The notes below the pieces were generated by a model. That model had not been told where the DNA came from and made no database searches. It worked only from the letters and a program-made list of their open reading frames with translations. The position numbers and the translations under genes are program-made. A DNA stretch of 64,000 nucleotides from Algoriphagus oliviformis (GTDB taxonomy: Bacteria > Bacteroidota > Bacteroidia > Cytophagales > Cyclobacteriaceae). This document shows positions 1-8,297 of the stretch, piece by piece. Each line of letters begins with the position of its first letter. Positions within the stretch are counted from its first letter, which is position 1. The DNA lies in the NCBI RefSeq assembly GCF_017254915.1, contig NZ_JAFKCT010000008.1, positions 213,771 through 277,770 of the forward strand, given 5' to 3'.

Positions 1-52
1 TTTCTGGCTTCTTTTCAAACCTAGCTGGCTTTTCTCTCCTCCCTTCTTGGTT

Positions 53-1510
53 TTACTTCCCCAAAAAATCCTGAACGATCTTCAGCGGACGGAGGGAGAG
101 CCGATTTTTGGTACGCAGCGCAGCGACGCGCTTGGCTATGCTCTGGAGTGTTTTGAGCAGCTCCAGGGTATGCGGGCCTTTGTTGAGCATGATGCACTCG
201 GCGGCGGCGGCGCGGCCTGCGTCCGTGATCTCGGCCCGGGAGGCCAAGCCGGATTTGTGCAGGCTCTCCAGCACCTGGGTCGCCCAGATCACCGGCACAT
301 GACCCGCTTCGCAAAGCCAGGATATCTCCTCCTGTATCTCCACCAGACGCTCAAAGCCGATCTCCACCGCCAAATCCCCACGGGCAATCATCACTCCAAA
401 GTCCGGCTCCACCATTCCTTCCAGAATGAGTTCAGGCAAGTTGACCACCGCCTCGTGGGTCTCGATCTTGAGAATGACCGGGGGAATATCCTCCCTCAGC
501 TCCCGCATAGCCGACCTCAGATCGGAAATGTCCTGGGCGGTCCGGACAAAAGAGAGCCCCACGGTATCGGCATAGGCACAGACAAACGGCAGACACGCCC
601 GATCAAAGTCGGTCAGCGAGGGGATATCAAGGGAAGAGTCCGGGAAATTCAGGCCTTTTTCGGCTTTGATGCGAGGCTTTTTGGAGGAGATGCGCTGTAT
701 CCGCACCGCAGCCCTACCCGGGGCCACTTCCTCCACCTGCCCATAGATCATCCCGTCGTCGATAAACACCCGATCTCCGGCCCTGAGGCTGGCGATGATC
801 CCCGGCTCATTGGGACTGATGACCGTCTCGCCGCTCTCAAAGCCCTCCGCGGAATCGCTCAGCCAGACCAAGGATTCGGGATGCACTTTCACCTTGCCTT
901 TCTTTTTCCCCTTTCCCAAGAGGACGGTGCGGATCTTTGGTCCGGCCAGGTCAAAATGGATCTTGCAGGGAATTCCCGTCTGCTTGCTCGCCATCTGGAT
1001 TTTCTCCACCATCTTCAGCCAAACACCCTCGTCGTCATGGGCGCAGTTGATCCTGGCGACGCCCATGCCGTTTTTCAGAAGCTCGGCCACGAGTTTTTTC
1101 TCTTCCAAAAAAGAAACGTCAAAGGTCACCATCACCGAAGAGGGCCACTCGGCGTGCATCTCGCCAAAGAGCCGCACGCTGCTTTTCGCGATCTTCCTGT
1201 TGCCAAAATCCAGCGTACAGGGATCAAGCTTCGGGAATTTCACGCCGAGGTGCTGGAGGGTCACTTGGATCTGTCTGTGGATGTGGCTTTCGCCCGAGGC
1301 CAGGGAAGACAACCCGCTGGCATGCAGCTGGTCTTGCAGTTTGCGAATGTCGTTTTTCCGCAGGATCAGGTATTTGAGAAAATTGCCCGCAGACTTGCGG
1401 TTGTCGGGATGGATACGCTCTAGCTGGCTGGAAAACAGGTTTTCTACGCCTGACATGGCCTCATGGAGCGCTGTCAGACGGGCTTGGATTTGGGAGCTTA
1501 CATTTGGCAT
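53..1510 (-). CDS. Atypical pyruvate kinase-family protein
   Basis: This 485-residue protein is recognisable as pyruvate kinase (phosphoenolpyruvate + ADP to pyruvate + ATP, cytosol) from ARINCAHD (about 152-159), the DLAGPKIRT loop (187-195), KGLNFP (285-290), VGLSFVRTAQD (317-327), the ILKIE lysine-glutamate motif (346-350), MIARGDLAVEIG (374-385) and WATQVLES (409-416). Two things are odd. The first ~125 residues form a helical extension not present in the classical enzyme, and the chain ends about 45 residues after the TIM-barrel motif that normally reads PTRAE (here ASRAEITDAG), so the regulatory C-terminal domain is missing. The usual N-terminal TxGP loop is replaced by a divergent MVTFDVS stretch. 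The MLSGETA motif has become MLNKGPH. It is either a non-allosteric short pyruvate kinase or a relative with altered function. The start ATG at 1510 is taken because the N-terminal helical region is continuous from it. Confidence 0.82.
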   Translation of the reverse strand: MPNVSSQIQARLTALHEAMSGVENLFSSQLERIHPDNRKSAGNFLKYLILRKNDIRKLQDQLHASGLSSLASGESHIHRQIQVTLQHLGVKFPKLDPCTLDFGNRKIAKSSVRLFGEMHAEWPSSVMVTFDVSFLEEKKLVAELLKNGMGVARINCAHDDEGVWLKMVEKIQMASKQTGIPCKIHFDLAGPKIRTVLLGKGKKKGKVKVHPESLVWLSDSAEGFESGETVISPNEPGIIASLRAGDRVFIDDGMIYGQVEEVAPGRAAVRIQRISSKKPRIKAEKGLNFPDSSLDIPSLTDFDRACLPFVCAYADTVGLSFVRTAQDISDLRSAMRELREDIPPVILKIETHEAVVNLPELILEGMVEPDFGVMIARGDLAVEIGFERLVEIQEEISWLCEAGHVPVIWATQVLESLHKSGLASRAEITDAGRAAAAECIMLNKGPHTLELLKTLQSIAKRVAALRTKNRLSLRPLKIVQDFLGK

Positions 1511-1738
1511 AGGGTCTCGTCATTGCCCCAAGCGGCGGACAAGCAAGGACTTCTCTTGACTTGGGATCTGTGGGAAGTTAACATCCCTTTTTCGAAAAAA
1601 AATCCCCCGCTCCTGCGCTGGAGAAACCTTCTTTTTGCTTTTCCCAGAAAAAAAATCTTCGACAAAAGCGGACCAGGTGAAGCGGATTCCCTCCCTTCTC
1701 CGTCTAGGGGTAGAATTTGATTATTTAACCCAATAAGT

Positions 1739-2467
1739 ATGCGTTTTATTTCCAAAAGCAAACCGACTACCCGCAGGGGATTTCTGGCAGCCACGGCCCT
1801 TCTGGCCGGCACCCTACTGTTCACCAGCTGCCTGAACGACATCGAATCACCCGAACTCCCTCCCGCGGCCTATGTCTCCATCTTCCAAGGAGCCACCGAC
1901 GCTCCGGCGATGGACATCTTTGCCAACCAAAACCGGGTAAACCAGCAGCCCGTCCAATACACCCAAGTACTGCCCTACAGTGCGTACTATCCCGGCAGAC
2001 GTGACTTCCGCTTCTCGGCTTTCAACTCCGCCACTTCCCTACTGGAGAAAGACCTCGTGCTCGAAGCCGACTCGGTGTATTCCATCTTCGTAGCTCCTGA
2101 GGCCACTGGCATCGACGCCATCCTGGTCAAGGACATCTGGGAAGAACCGACGGCTGAAAAAGCCCAGTTGAGATTTGTACACCTTTCCCCGGATGCGGGC
2201 AAGGTCTACCTGCAGGCGGTCGGCACCAGTACGCCGCTGGTCACCGAGTCCAGTGTGAAGTCCGTGTCCGGCTTTGAGGAGCTCACTCCCGGCAACATCA
2301 TCCTGACGGTCAAATCCAGCACTACGGACGAGGTACTGATCCAGACCGGCACGCTGGCCCTGAAAGGCAACCGCGTGTACACCCTGGTGTTGCGGGGACT
2401 GAAAGCGGAAGCCAGTGGTGAGAAAAAACTCGACGTGCAGCTCATTACCAACTTTGTGAACTATTAA
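1739..2467 (+). CDS. DUF4397-domain lipoprotein
   Basis: The 242-residue protein begins with basic residues, a twin arginine (RRGFL) and a hydrophobic stretch ending in LFTSC, so Cys31 is probably lipidated and the protein sits on the periplasmic or outer membrane. The rest reads as two beta-rich DUF4397-like modules: one opens with YVSIFQGATDAPAMDIF, the second with LRFVHLSPDAGKVYL, the typical 'vhasPdap.vdv' signature of this family. The family is common in Bacteroidota and of unknown biochemical role; it is usually regarded as a cell-surface Ig-like or cohesin-like fold. The gene stands alone, divergent from the pyruvate kinase, with a 228-bp upstream gap and a good hairpin terminator immediately downstream. 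Confidence 0.8.
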   Translation: MRFISKSKPTTRRGFLAATALLAGTLLFTSCLNDIESPELPPAAYVSIFQGATDAPAMDIFANQNRVNQQPVQYTQVLPYSAYYPGRRDFRFSAFNSATSLLEKDLVLEADSVYSIFVAPEATGIDAILVKDIWEEPTAEKAQLRFVHLSPDAGKVYLQAVGTSTPLVTESSVKSVSGFEELTPGNIILTVKSSTTDEVLIQTGTLALKGNRVYTLVLRGLKAEASGEKKLDVQLITNFVNY

Positions 2468-2489
2468 AGAAGCCTCATTTTTTAAACTC

Positions 2490-2530
2490 AAAATCCCGGA
2501 ACTCCAAAAGAGTTTCGGGATTTTCTTTTT
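2490..2530. terminator. Bidirectional rho-independent terminator
   Basis: A 15-bp stem (2490-2504 against 2510-2524, one G-U pair) with a five-base loop is followed by TTTTCTTTTTT on the plus strand and preceded by A-rich sequence, so it can serve the DUF4397 gene and the convergent MscS gene. Confidence 0.8.
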
Positions 2531-2566
2531 TGGCGAAGCCAGTCCAAGCAGGCATCAAACGCGGGC

Positions 2567-4210
2567 CTAGCTCCCCTCTCCCTCCTCAAGATCCGGCTTG
2601 GGAATCGTGATCCCAGAGCCGTCCCTGCTGGCGCGATAGTGGGGAGACATGATCTCTATGCCCCTATCCCGGCAAAAATCCTGGATGTTCTTGTGCAACT
2701 CCGAATATACGACGGCCTGCTTGCTCGCCTCGCGGGTGTAGGCATTGAGCTGATAGGACACATAGAAATCGTCCAGGCTGGTCTGGAGCACAAAGGGCCT
2801 CGGCTCCCGCTCGATCATGTCCGTGGCCAAAGCCGCATCGATGAGGGTTTGGTGCACTTTCCGCCAGGGAAGGTCGTAGCCCAGCGTGATGGTAGTGTGC
2901 ACGATGAGCCCCTGTAGATTCGCATGCAGGGTATAGTTTACCGTGTTGCCCGTCAATACGGAAGAGTTGGGAATGGTGATGACTTCATTTTTGATGGTCT
3001 TGATGCGGGTCACGAGCAGGGTCTTTTCGATCACATCCCCGGACACGTCGGCGATCTTGATCCTGTCGCCGGGCTTGAAGGGCCTCATGTAGGTGATCAC
3101 CAGGCCCGCGATCATATTGGTGACCGCCGAGGAAGATCCCAGGGAAAAGAGCACGCCGATAAACACCGTCACCCCCTTGAAAATGGGCGAATCGGAGCCT
3201 GGCAGATAGGGGAAAATCAAGACCAGGGTAAAGGCAAAAAGCAGGAAACGGACGATGTTGTACGTCGGCATCGCCCAGTCCGAATGGAAGCCGTTGATCT
3301 CGAGCTTTTCGGCCTCGATCTCCTTGAAGATAAACTTCGTAAAGCGGATCAGGTAGCGCATGAAAAAGATGATCACCACGATACTGAACAGATTGGGCAG
3401 GTACTCCCAGACCGAATGCAGCACCTTCCTCACCGGCTGCAGCACCCATCCCAGGATCACATCCGACCAGTCTCTGGACATGGGGAAGATGCTGAACAAG
3501 ACAGGAAGCAGAAGATAGAGCGTGATCAGGATCACCAGCCACTTCAGTACCTGGATCAGCTGGAGTACCAGGACAAACTCCCGCTCTTTGGAAAGGTAGG
3601 TATAGTTGCGGTAGGACAGGTTCATGAAAAAGCGCTCCTGCCTGTTGGAAATCCACGAAACCAGCCGCTGTGAGCCTTTTTGCACCAAAAAGAAAATCGC
3701 CACCGCGGTCAGAATGGCGGTGAGGGTCAAGCCTATGCGCAGCACCCAGGCATGCCACCGGTTTTCCTCCTGATAGGTCTGTACGTGGCTGTCGATGATA
3801 TCCCTGAGCCGCACGGCCAGCTCCTCCAGTTCCGTTTCGTACTGCGCCGCATCCGCACGGGACACGGTGATCAAGATCTGCTCGTTGTACACGAGGTCCA
3901 GGCTTCCTTCGGCCTCCTCGATCTTGAGGGAATCCGGCGAGTAGAGCCCGTTTTCGACCAGGCTTTGGATTCTCTGGGTGATGCGCTTGGCCCGGTCCTC
4001 GGGAGTAAGGGAGCCCGACCGGGAGTAAACCAGAAAGAGCGTATCGCCATCCGCTTTCAGTACGGGATAGCCCTTGGGATCTGTCAGTTCCGGCTTATCT
4101 CCTTCAATGGGTGGTGAGGAGTCCTGTAGCAAATTTGCGGAAGCGTGGACTTCTTGACCGGCAGCCAGCCACATCAGGCAAATCAAAAGCGCTGAGAGAA
4201 TTCTGTTCAT
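2567..4210 (-). CDS. MscS-family mechanosensitive ion channel
   Basis: 547 residues with an N-terminal signal peptide ending near VHASA, a ~110-residue periplasmic domain, then at least four membrane segments (about 157-180, 220-250, 270-300, 330-350) before the canonical MscS pore helix and beta domain. The pore region is visible as LFSLGSSSAVTNMIAGLV followed by the MRPFKPGDRIKI start of the beta domain and the VITIPNSSVLTG motif, then the alpha/beta C-terminal region. MscS proteins open under membrane tension to release solutes during hypo-osmotic shock. The chain is longer than E. coli MscS (286 aa) and closer to the mid-size family with an added periplasmic domain. It is monocistronic and convergent with the DUF4397 gene. 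Confidence 0.9.
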   Translation of the reverse strand: MNRILSALLICLMWLAAGQEVHASANLLQDSSPPIEGDKPELTDPKGYPVLKADGDTLFLVYSRSGSLTPEDRAKRITQRIQSLVENGLYSPDSLKIEEAEGSLDLVYNEQILITVSRADAAQYETELEELAVRLRDIIDSHVQTYQEENRWHAWVLRIGLTLTAILTAVAIFFLVQKGSQRLVSWISNRQERFFMNLSYRNYTYLSKEREFVLVLQLIQVLKWLVILITLYLLLPVLFSIFPMSRDWSDVILGWVLQPVRKVLHSVWEYLPNLFSIVVIIFFMRYLIRFTKFIFKEIEAEKLEINGFHSDWAMPTYNIVRFLLFAFTLVLIFPYLPGSDSPIFKGVTVFIGVLFSLGSSSAVTNMIAGLVITYMRPFKPGDRIKIADVSGDVIEKTLLVTRIKTIKNEVITIPNSSVLTGNTVNYTLHANLQGLIVHTTITLGYDLPWRKVHQTLIDAALATDMIEREPRPFVLQTSLDDFYVSYQLNAYTREASKQAVVYSELHKNIQDFCRDRGIEIMSPHYRASRDGSGITIPKPDLEEGEGS

Positions 4211-4331
4211 ATTCCAAAACCAGATTGGGCATGAATATAAGCCAAAATCAATGAAATGGTAGGGGGCGCTTTTTCTCTAGGCAAGAAATCAAACCCAAAT
4301 GAAACCAACCAGCCCTCCCAGTCTCCCGATC

Positions 4332-4366
4332 AAAAAAAAACCACCCGAGATTGCTCCCAGGTGGTT
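4332..4366 (-). terminator. Rho-independent terminator of the sigma/anti-sigma operon
   Basis: Read on the minus strand, arms AACCACC and GGTGGTT (4360-4366 against 4339-4345) close a loop with additional internal pairing, and are followed by nine T residues. It lies 72 bp past the stop of the barrel-type anti-sigma gene. Confidence 0.8.
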
Positions 4367-4437
4367 GGTCGTTGGCTTAGGTTTTCTGTCAATGCGCTAG
4401 GTGCCAAGGCTTGGCACTCTGGACCATGAGTGCGGGA

Positions 4438-5844
4438 CTACTTCTTTTGGATGGTACCAAAATTGACTTTGAAGGAAGCCCCAAACATGCCGAGCTTCTC
4501 CCCATATCCGGAAAACTCCTGCAGGGGATAGTTGTAAAACGGCATCACCTCGTAGCTGGTCTTTCTGGACTCAAAGACGCGGATATTCAACCCAAGATTG
4601 GCGGTGGCGAGGGGGTAAAACTTCTGGTTGGGCACATTCAGGTCTTGGGACTGGCTGACCGCCTCGGACCTCAGCGTGAAGTAGTCTGCATTGGCCGCGT
4701 CCATCACCGCCACCTGCCGGGTATAGTAGGACTGCTGCTCCGCACCTTGGCTAAAGGTGATCAGGTTGGAAAACCCCGCCTGCACCGAAACGCTCTGGTT
4801 TCTGGTAATGGGGTACTTGAAATAGAGCGGAATATCCAGCTGGACCTGGCTGATCTCGTTGGTCTCGGTGACGGAAGATGCCGCACTGAAGGCCGCACCC
4901 GGCAGGTAGGCTTGGCTTTCGCTGCTTTGGCTGAGGTAGTTCACCGCGAGCCCAGAGCCCATGACCAGTTTGCCGGTCAGCTCCATGTCCACCATCACGC
5001 CCAGTCCCAAGCTGGCACCACTGGTGGCAGCCTCGGCGCTCTGCGAGGCGCCAAATCCCGGAGACACGCCCATGGCAATGCTGGCTGCGGACTTCCTTTC
5101 CAGGATTTCTTTGATCTCCTCGTCGCTCAGCTCCGGCTCTTTCGGCAGGGAAGCCTGCGCAAGCTGGCTCTGGAGCTGGTTTGGCGCGGTTGGGGCCTGC
5201 GCTTCTCCGGAACGAGCTTCGCCGGCTTGGTTCGCATCGGCTTCCTTCAGCCCTTGTGCGGCGGTTTCCTTGCTATCCCCTGTCATTGCCAAGGCTCCCT
5301 TTTGAGCGGATCTGTTTTGCTCTGGTGAGGTCTCAGTGGCTGACTTGGCGGCAGGAGGCATAGCCTTGCCGGCATCGGTTTTGGACTTGGAGGCGGAGTT
5401 GTTGCGGTCGGCCGAGCTGGCCAAGGCCTTTCCTCCAAGCGATGAATTGGCTGGAATGGAAGCTTTCCCAGATTCGCTATCGGAGCCTGAAGCTTCCCCT
5501 CCAGTTTCACTTTCTCCCTTACCATCGGACTCCAGCTGAGCGGCCCGCGGCTCAGACTGCCGGGGTGCTTCCACAGCCTGCTCTTCCTGTAGCGCAAGCT
5601 GGCCTGCGGGCGAGGCATCGCCGGATACGCCCAGATCGCCAGCTATCCAGATTCCTCCGGCTACCAGCAGCAGCGCCAAGGCCGCCGCGACACCGGATAT
5701 CCAATAGGCCGATTTCTTTTTGGCCGAGGCGGCGCGCTTCGCTTCGAAAGCCTCCCAAGCGCCCAATTCGTAAGGAAGAGGGTTTTCTTCCTGCCGCTTT
5801 CGCAGCTCGGAGGCCAACCATTTTGATGTTCTATCTTCCTGCAT
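4438..5844 (-). CDS. Dual-membrane-spanning (Dma-like) anti-sigma factor
   Basis: 468 residues in four visible parts: a short charged cytosolic segment (1-44), one transmembrane helix (about 46-69, AAALALLLVAGG core), a ~180-residue low-complexity linker rich in Ala, Ser, Gln, Glu and Lys (75-255), and a C-terminal beta-barrel-like domain (260-468) with alternating hydrophobic strands such as GLGVMVDMELTGKL and a final FGASFKVNFG strand. The gene overlaps the upstream ECF sigma gene by 14 nt, so the two are translationally coupled. Architecture and pairing match the dual membrane-spanning anti-sigma factors described in Bacteroides thetaiotaomicron, which reach from the cytosol through the inner membrane and periplasm to an outer-membrane barrel and control vesiculation. 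The job here is inferred: sensing outer-envelope state and holding the sigma factor. The strong Ala/Ser bias makes homology hard to judge by eye. Confidence 0.75.
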   Translation of the reverse strand: MQEDRTSKWLASELRKRQEENPLPYELGAWEAFEAKRAASAKKKSAYWISGVAAALALLLVAGGIWIAGDLGVSGDASPAGQLALQEEQAVEAPRQSEPRAAQLESDGKGESETGGEASGSDSESGKASIPANSSLGGKALASSADRNNSASKSKTDAGKAMPPAAKSATETSPEQNRSAQKGALAMTGDSKETAAQGLKEADANQAGEARSGEAQAPTAPNQLQSQLAQASLPKEPELSDEEIKEILERKSAASIAMGVSPGFGASQSAEAATSGASLGLGVMVDMELTGKLVMGSGLAVNYLSQSSESQAYLPGAAFSAASSVTETNEISQVQLDIPLYFKYPITRNQSVSVQAGFSNLITFSQGAEQQSYYTRQVAVMDAANADYFTLRSEAVSQSQDLNVPNQKFYPLATANLGLNIRVFESRKTSYEVMPFYNYPLQEFSGYGEKLGMFGASFKVNFGTIQKK

Positions 5845-6379
5845 ATTCTTTCATGTGTTGTTGTATCAGCTGACGGAGCTTGGATTTGGCCCGCGTCAGA
5901 TAAACCCGGGAGGAACTCTCGGTGATTTCCAGCCTCTCGGCTACCTCCCTATGACTATATCCTTCAACCTCGTAGAGATTGAATACCATTTGTTGATCCT
6001 CCGGCAATTGCTTGAGCAGCTTGATGATGTCCTCAAATGCCAATTGGTCGGGGGCATACACTTCATCGAATACCGGCGTTTCCCCATCCGCTTCCAGGTG
6101 GTTTTGAAAGCGTTTGTCCTTCCGGTAGTAATCTATCGCGGTGTTGACGGTGATACGTCTCAGCCAAGGCTTGAGGGAGGGGGCTTCGTCCATTTTCTTG
6201 AATGAATCAAAGCACTTCATAAAAGCGTCATTGGTGATCTCCAGTGCCAAATCCCTGCTTTTGGAATAGGACAGACTGATCCCCATGACATAGCCATAGT
6301 ACTTTTTGAAAAAAAATTCCTCGTGTTTCTTTGACCTACGTTTGCAACCGTCGATCAATTCTTGGTCTGACCAGTTCAA
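5831..6379 (-). CDS. ECF-type RNA polymerase sigma factor (partner of the Dma-like protein)
   Basis: 182 residues with both sigma-70 core regions. Region 2 is seen around ALEITNDAFMKCFDSF and the promoter-melting stretch PWLRRITVNTAIDYYRK; region 4 is the helix-turn-helix LPEDQQMVFNLYEVEGYS...EVAERLEITESSSRVYLTRAKSKLR. There is no region 1 or 3, as in ECF factors. The 3' end overlaps the barrel-type anti-sigma gene by 14 nt. By analogy with Bacteroidota Das/Dma pairs it would be held at the inner membrane by the cytosolic tail of its partner. The target regulon cannot be read from the window. Confidence 0.92.
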   Translation of the reverse strand: MNWSDQELIDGCKRRSKKHEEFFFKKYYGYVMGISLSYSKSRDLALEITNDAFMKCFDSFKKMDEAPSLKPWLRRITVNTAIDYYRKDKRFQNHLEADGETPVFDEVYAPDQLAFEDIIKLLKQLPEDQQMVFNLYEVEGYSHREVAERLEITESSSRVYLTRAKSKLRQLIQQHMKEYAGR

Positions 6380-6464
6380 TTCAAACTTCCGCTATTTTCT
6401 TACTCTTTATCTTTTCCCCGGACTAGGCCCAGAGGAATATCCACTTGCATCACCGGCAGCCCCG

Positions 6465-6968
6465 TCAGAGGCTTAGGTCACAGTTGCCCACACAGTTGAA
6501 ATCCCGGAAGCTGCAATGCTCCCTGAGGTAGATGGTGAACAGATCGCTCGAAGCGCCAAGCAGGGCCCTGTCAAGGTCCACCTTGATCACATCCAGCTCA
6601 GTCTCCGAGCTTCCCGCACAGGAGGGAAACATCCCGGTGAGGTAGAGCTGCATCCTGCGGGGCGAGGATTCCTGCCAGGTCCCGTCCCAGACCAGCTCGT
6701 ATTTGCCCACGCAGCCTTTAGGACGTTCGATGGAGAGCGTAAGTTCCTTTTCCGTCCTCTTGATGCCTTTGAGCTCAAAATTCACCTGACAGAGGGATGG
6801 GTCCATACGCTTGAAGTCCAGCCTCTGGTACTTGCCGGCGTCCACGGTAAACTGATAGCCAGGCCCGACGACGTTGTACAGCTCCTTTCCGTCCATAGTG
6901 TCCTCGGCGTCACCCACAGAGCAGCTGACGAGGAAAAGCAGAAGGAAAAAGCGAAAAACGGCGTTCAT
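6465..6968 (-). CDS. Cys-rich hypothetical lipoprotein
   Basis: 167 residues with a lipoprotein signal peptide ending in FLVSC (Cys16). The mature part is beta-rich and contains seven further cysteines, several in a C-terminal cluster (REHC...FNCVGNC), which suggests disulfide bonds in the periplasm or at the surface. No family was recognised. It is read in the same direction as the sigma/anti-sigma pair, 85 bp upstream of it, and might be co-transcribed with it, but there is no overlap to prove this. Confidence 0.65.
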   Translation of the reverse strand: MNAVFRFFLLLFLVSCSVGDAEDTMDGKELYNVVGPGYQFTVDAGKYQRLDFKRMDPSLCQVNFELKGIKRTEKELTLSIERPKGCVGKYELVWDGTWQESSPRRMQLYLTGMFPSCAGSSETELDVIKVDLDRALLGASSDLFTIYLREHCSFRDFNCVGNCDLSL

Positions 6969-7053
6969 TGGTGAATTTTTACCCTAGACGTACAGTACGC
7001 TCCCAGACGCTACACCCGCCACAAAAATTTCTCCCGGCCTAGCCGCTCGGACT

Positions 7054-8238
7054 TCAGTATTGCTGGGGCTCAAAAAACAGGCTCGCCACCAAGAAGGCAA
7101 GAATGGAAATCACAAACCCAAACATGAAGACATTGTAGCTTTTGCGGAGCATCATGTACTTCTGGCCCAAAACCTTGCCCAGAAAGTAGATATCCCGCGT
7201 CATCGTGCCATAGAGGTAGTCTCCGTCGAGCAGCATCTTGCCTATGCCCTCGGAGTAGTCCTCCAGCGACATCTGGTAGAAATTGCCAAAGTACAGGAGG
7301 TTGCCCTCTTTTTTGTCGATGTCTTCCTTGGTGACCACGCCCTTGGTCACCTTGGGGCGCGTGGCGAGGATGGCAAAAACCATCGCCACCAAACAGGTGC
7401 TCACCAGCAGGATGGCAGGAACGGTGTAGTTGGGAAATTCCTCCAGCTTGCGGATCAGGATGGTCACCACGATGGAGATGATGATGGAGTTGACCGAGAT
7501 CATGATATTGGCCTTGGTGTCCGCCATAGCCGAGAGCTCCATGTGATTGGCGGAGGTGACCCGAAAGAGTGTCTCCACTCCACGATCCGGCCTGGACTTG
7601 TCCTTTTTCTCCTTTTTTTTGCCCTTTTCCTTCTTACCCTCTGCCTCCAGCTGCTCGATTTTCAGATCAAGGTATTTGAGGTTTACCTGCTTCACCGGCT
7701 CTAGGTAGCGCTGTCCAAAACTCGTATGGTAGCGATGCTGCCGGGTGAATTCCCGCGACTCCGCCAGCCAATCCTTCAGCTCCATGGGACTGCCACTGTG
7801 CTCATTTTCGCATTTCAGCAAGAGCGTCTGGTCGTAAAAGGACTCCGTGCCCAGGTGGTACAGATCCGCGTCACAGATGATGGACTCGAAGAGATCCTCC
7901 GGCTTCTGCGGCATCCGGGTGGCCAAAATCGCCTTTTTGATCCGGTCTATCCGGACCTGTGGCAGGCCAAAGTCCGACAGCACCTCCTGGGCCACCTCGG
8001 CACCCCGGGCTTCGTGCCCGGGAGCGAGCCCATCCCAGTAGCCCACGTCGTGAAGCCAGGCCGTGTAGGCCAGATCTTCCTGATCTTGGTCCGAAAGCTT
8101 GTAAAACTCCCCCATCTCACGAACTTTGCTTACCATAAAAAAGGTGTGGTCCAAGTTATGATAGCAGACCTCCTTTCTTTGTTTTCTGGCAAACATGTCC
8201 CGAATCCAGGCCTCGAATTTTTCTGATTGGATATTCAC
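7054..8238 (-). CDS. HD phosphohydrolase fused to Pycsar effector TM domain (DUF5706/PycTM)
   Basis: 394 residues. The N-terminal half is an HD-superfamily metal phosphohydrolase with the expected metal ligands: H27/H31 in YHNLDH, the H63-D64 pair in WLHDVGYWDG and D123 in ICDADLYH. A Lys-rich hinge (198-214) leads to a C-terminal domain (about 222-394) carrying the motif SANHMELSAMADTKANIMIS, three predicted membrane helices (245-262, 273-292, 370-389) and the short conserved spacer between them. That domain matches the Pycsar effector (PycTM, formerly DUF5706), which in phage defence disrupts the membrane on binding cyclic UMP or CMP. HD-PycTM fusions occur in Bacteroidota outside Pycsar operons, and no cyclase gene is adjacent here. 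Whether the HD half hydrolyses a cyclic nucleotide or another phosphoester is unknown. Divergent from the propeller gene with a 59-bp gap. Confidence 0.82.
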   Translation of the reverse strand: MNIQSEKFEAWIRDMFARKQRKEVCYHNLDHTFFMVSKVREMGEFYKLSDQDQEDLAYTAWLHDVGYWDGLAPGHEARGAEVAQEVLSDFGLPQVRIDRIKKAILATRMPQKPEDLFESIICDADLYHLGTESFYDQTLLLKCENEHSGSPMELKDWLAESREFTRQHRYHTSFGQRYLEPVKQVNLKYLDLKIEQLEAEGKKEKGKKKEKKDKSRPDRGVETLFRVTSANHMELSAMADTKANIMISVNSIIISIVVTILIRKLEEFPNYTVPAILLVSTCLVAMVFAILATRPKVTKGVVTKEDIDKKEGNLLYFGNFYQMSLEDYSEGIGKMLLDGDYLYGTMTRDIYFLGKVLGQKYMMLRKSYNVFMFGFVISILAFLVASLFFEPQQY

Positions 8239-8297
8239 TTCGCTTGGTTTAACTTTTACATGCGGCTAGGAAGATACTTGGTTCTGATCTAAAAACG

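Noticed and set aside
47..1423. A 458-residue open frame on the plus strand
   Set aside because: Antisense shadow of pyruvate kinase, rich in His/Gly/Arg without domain content.
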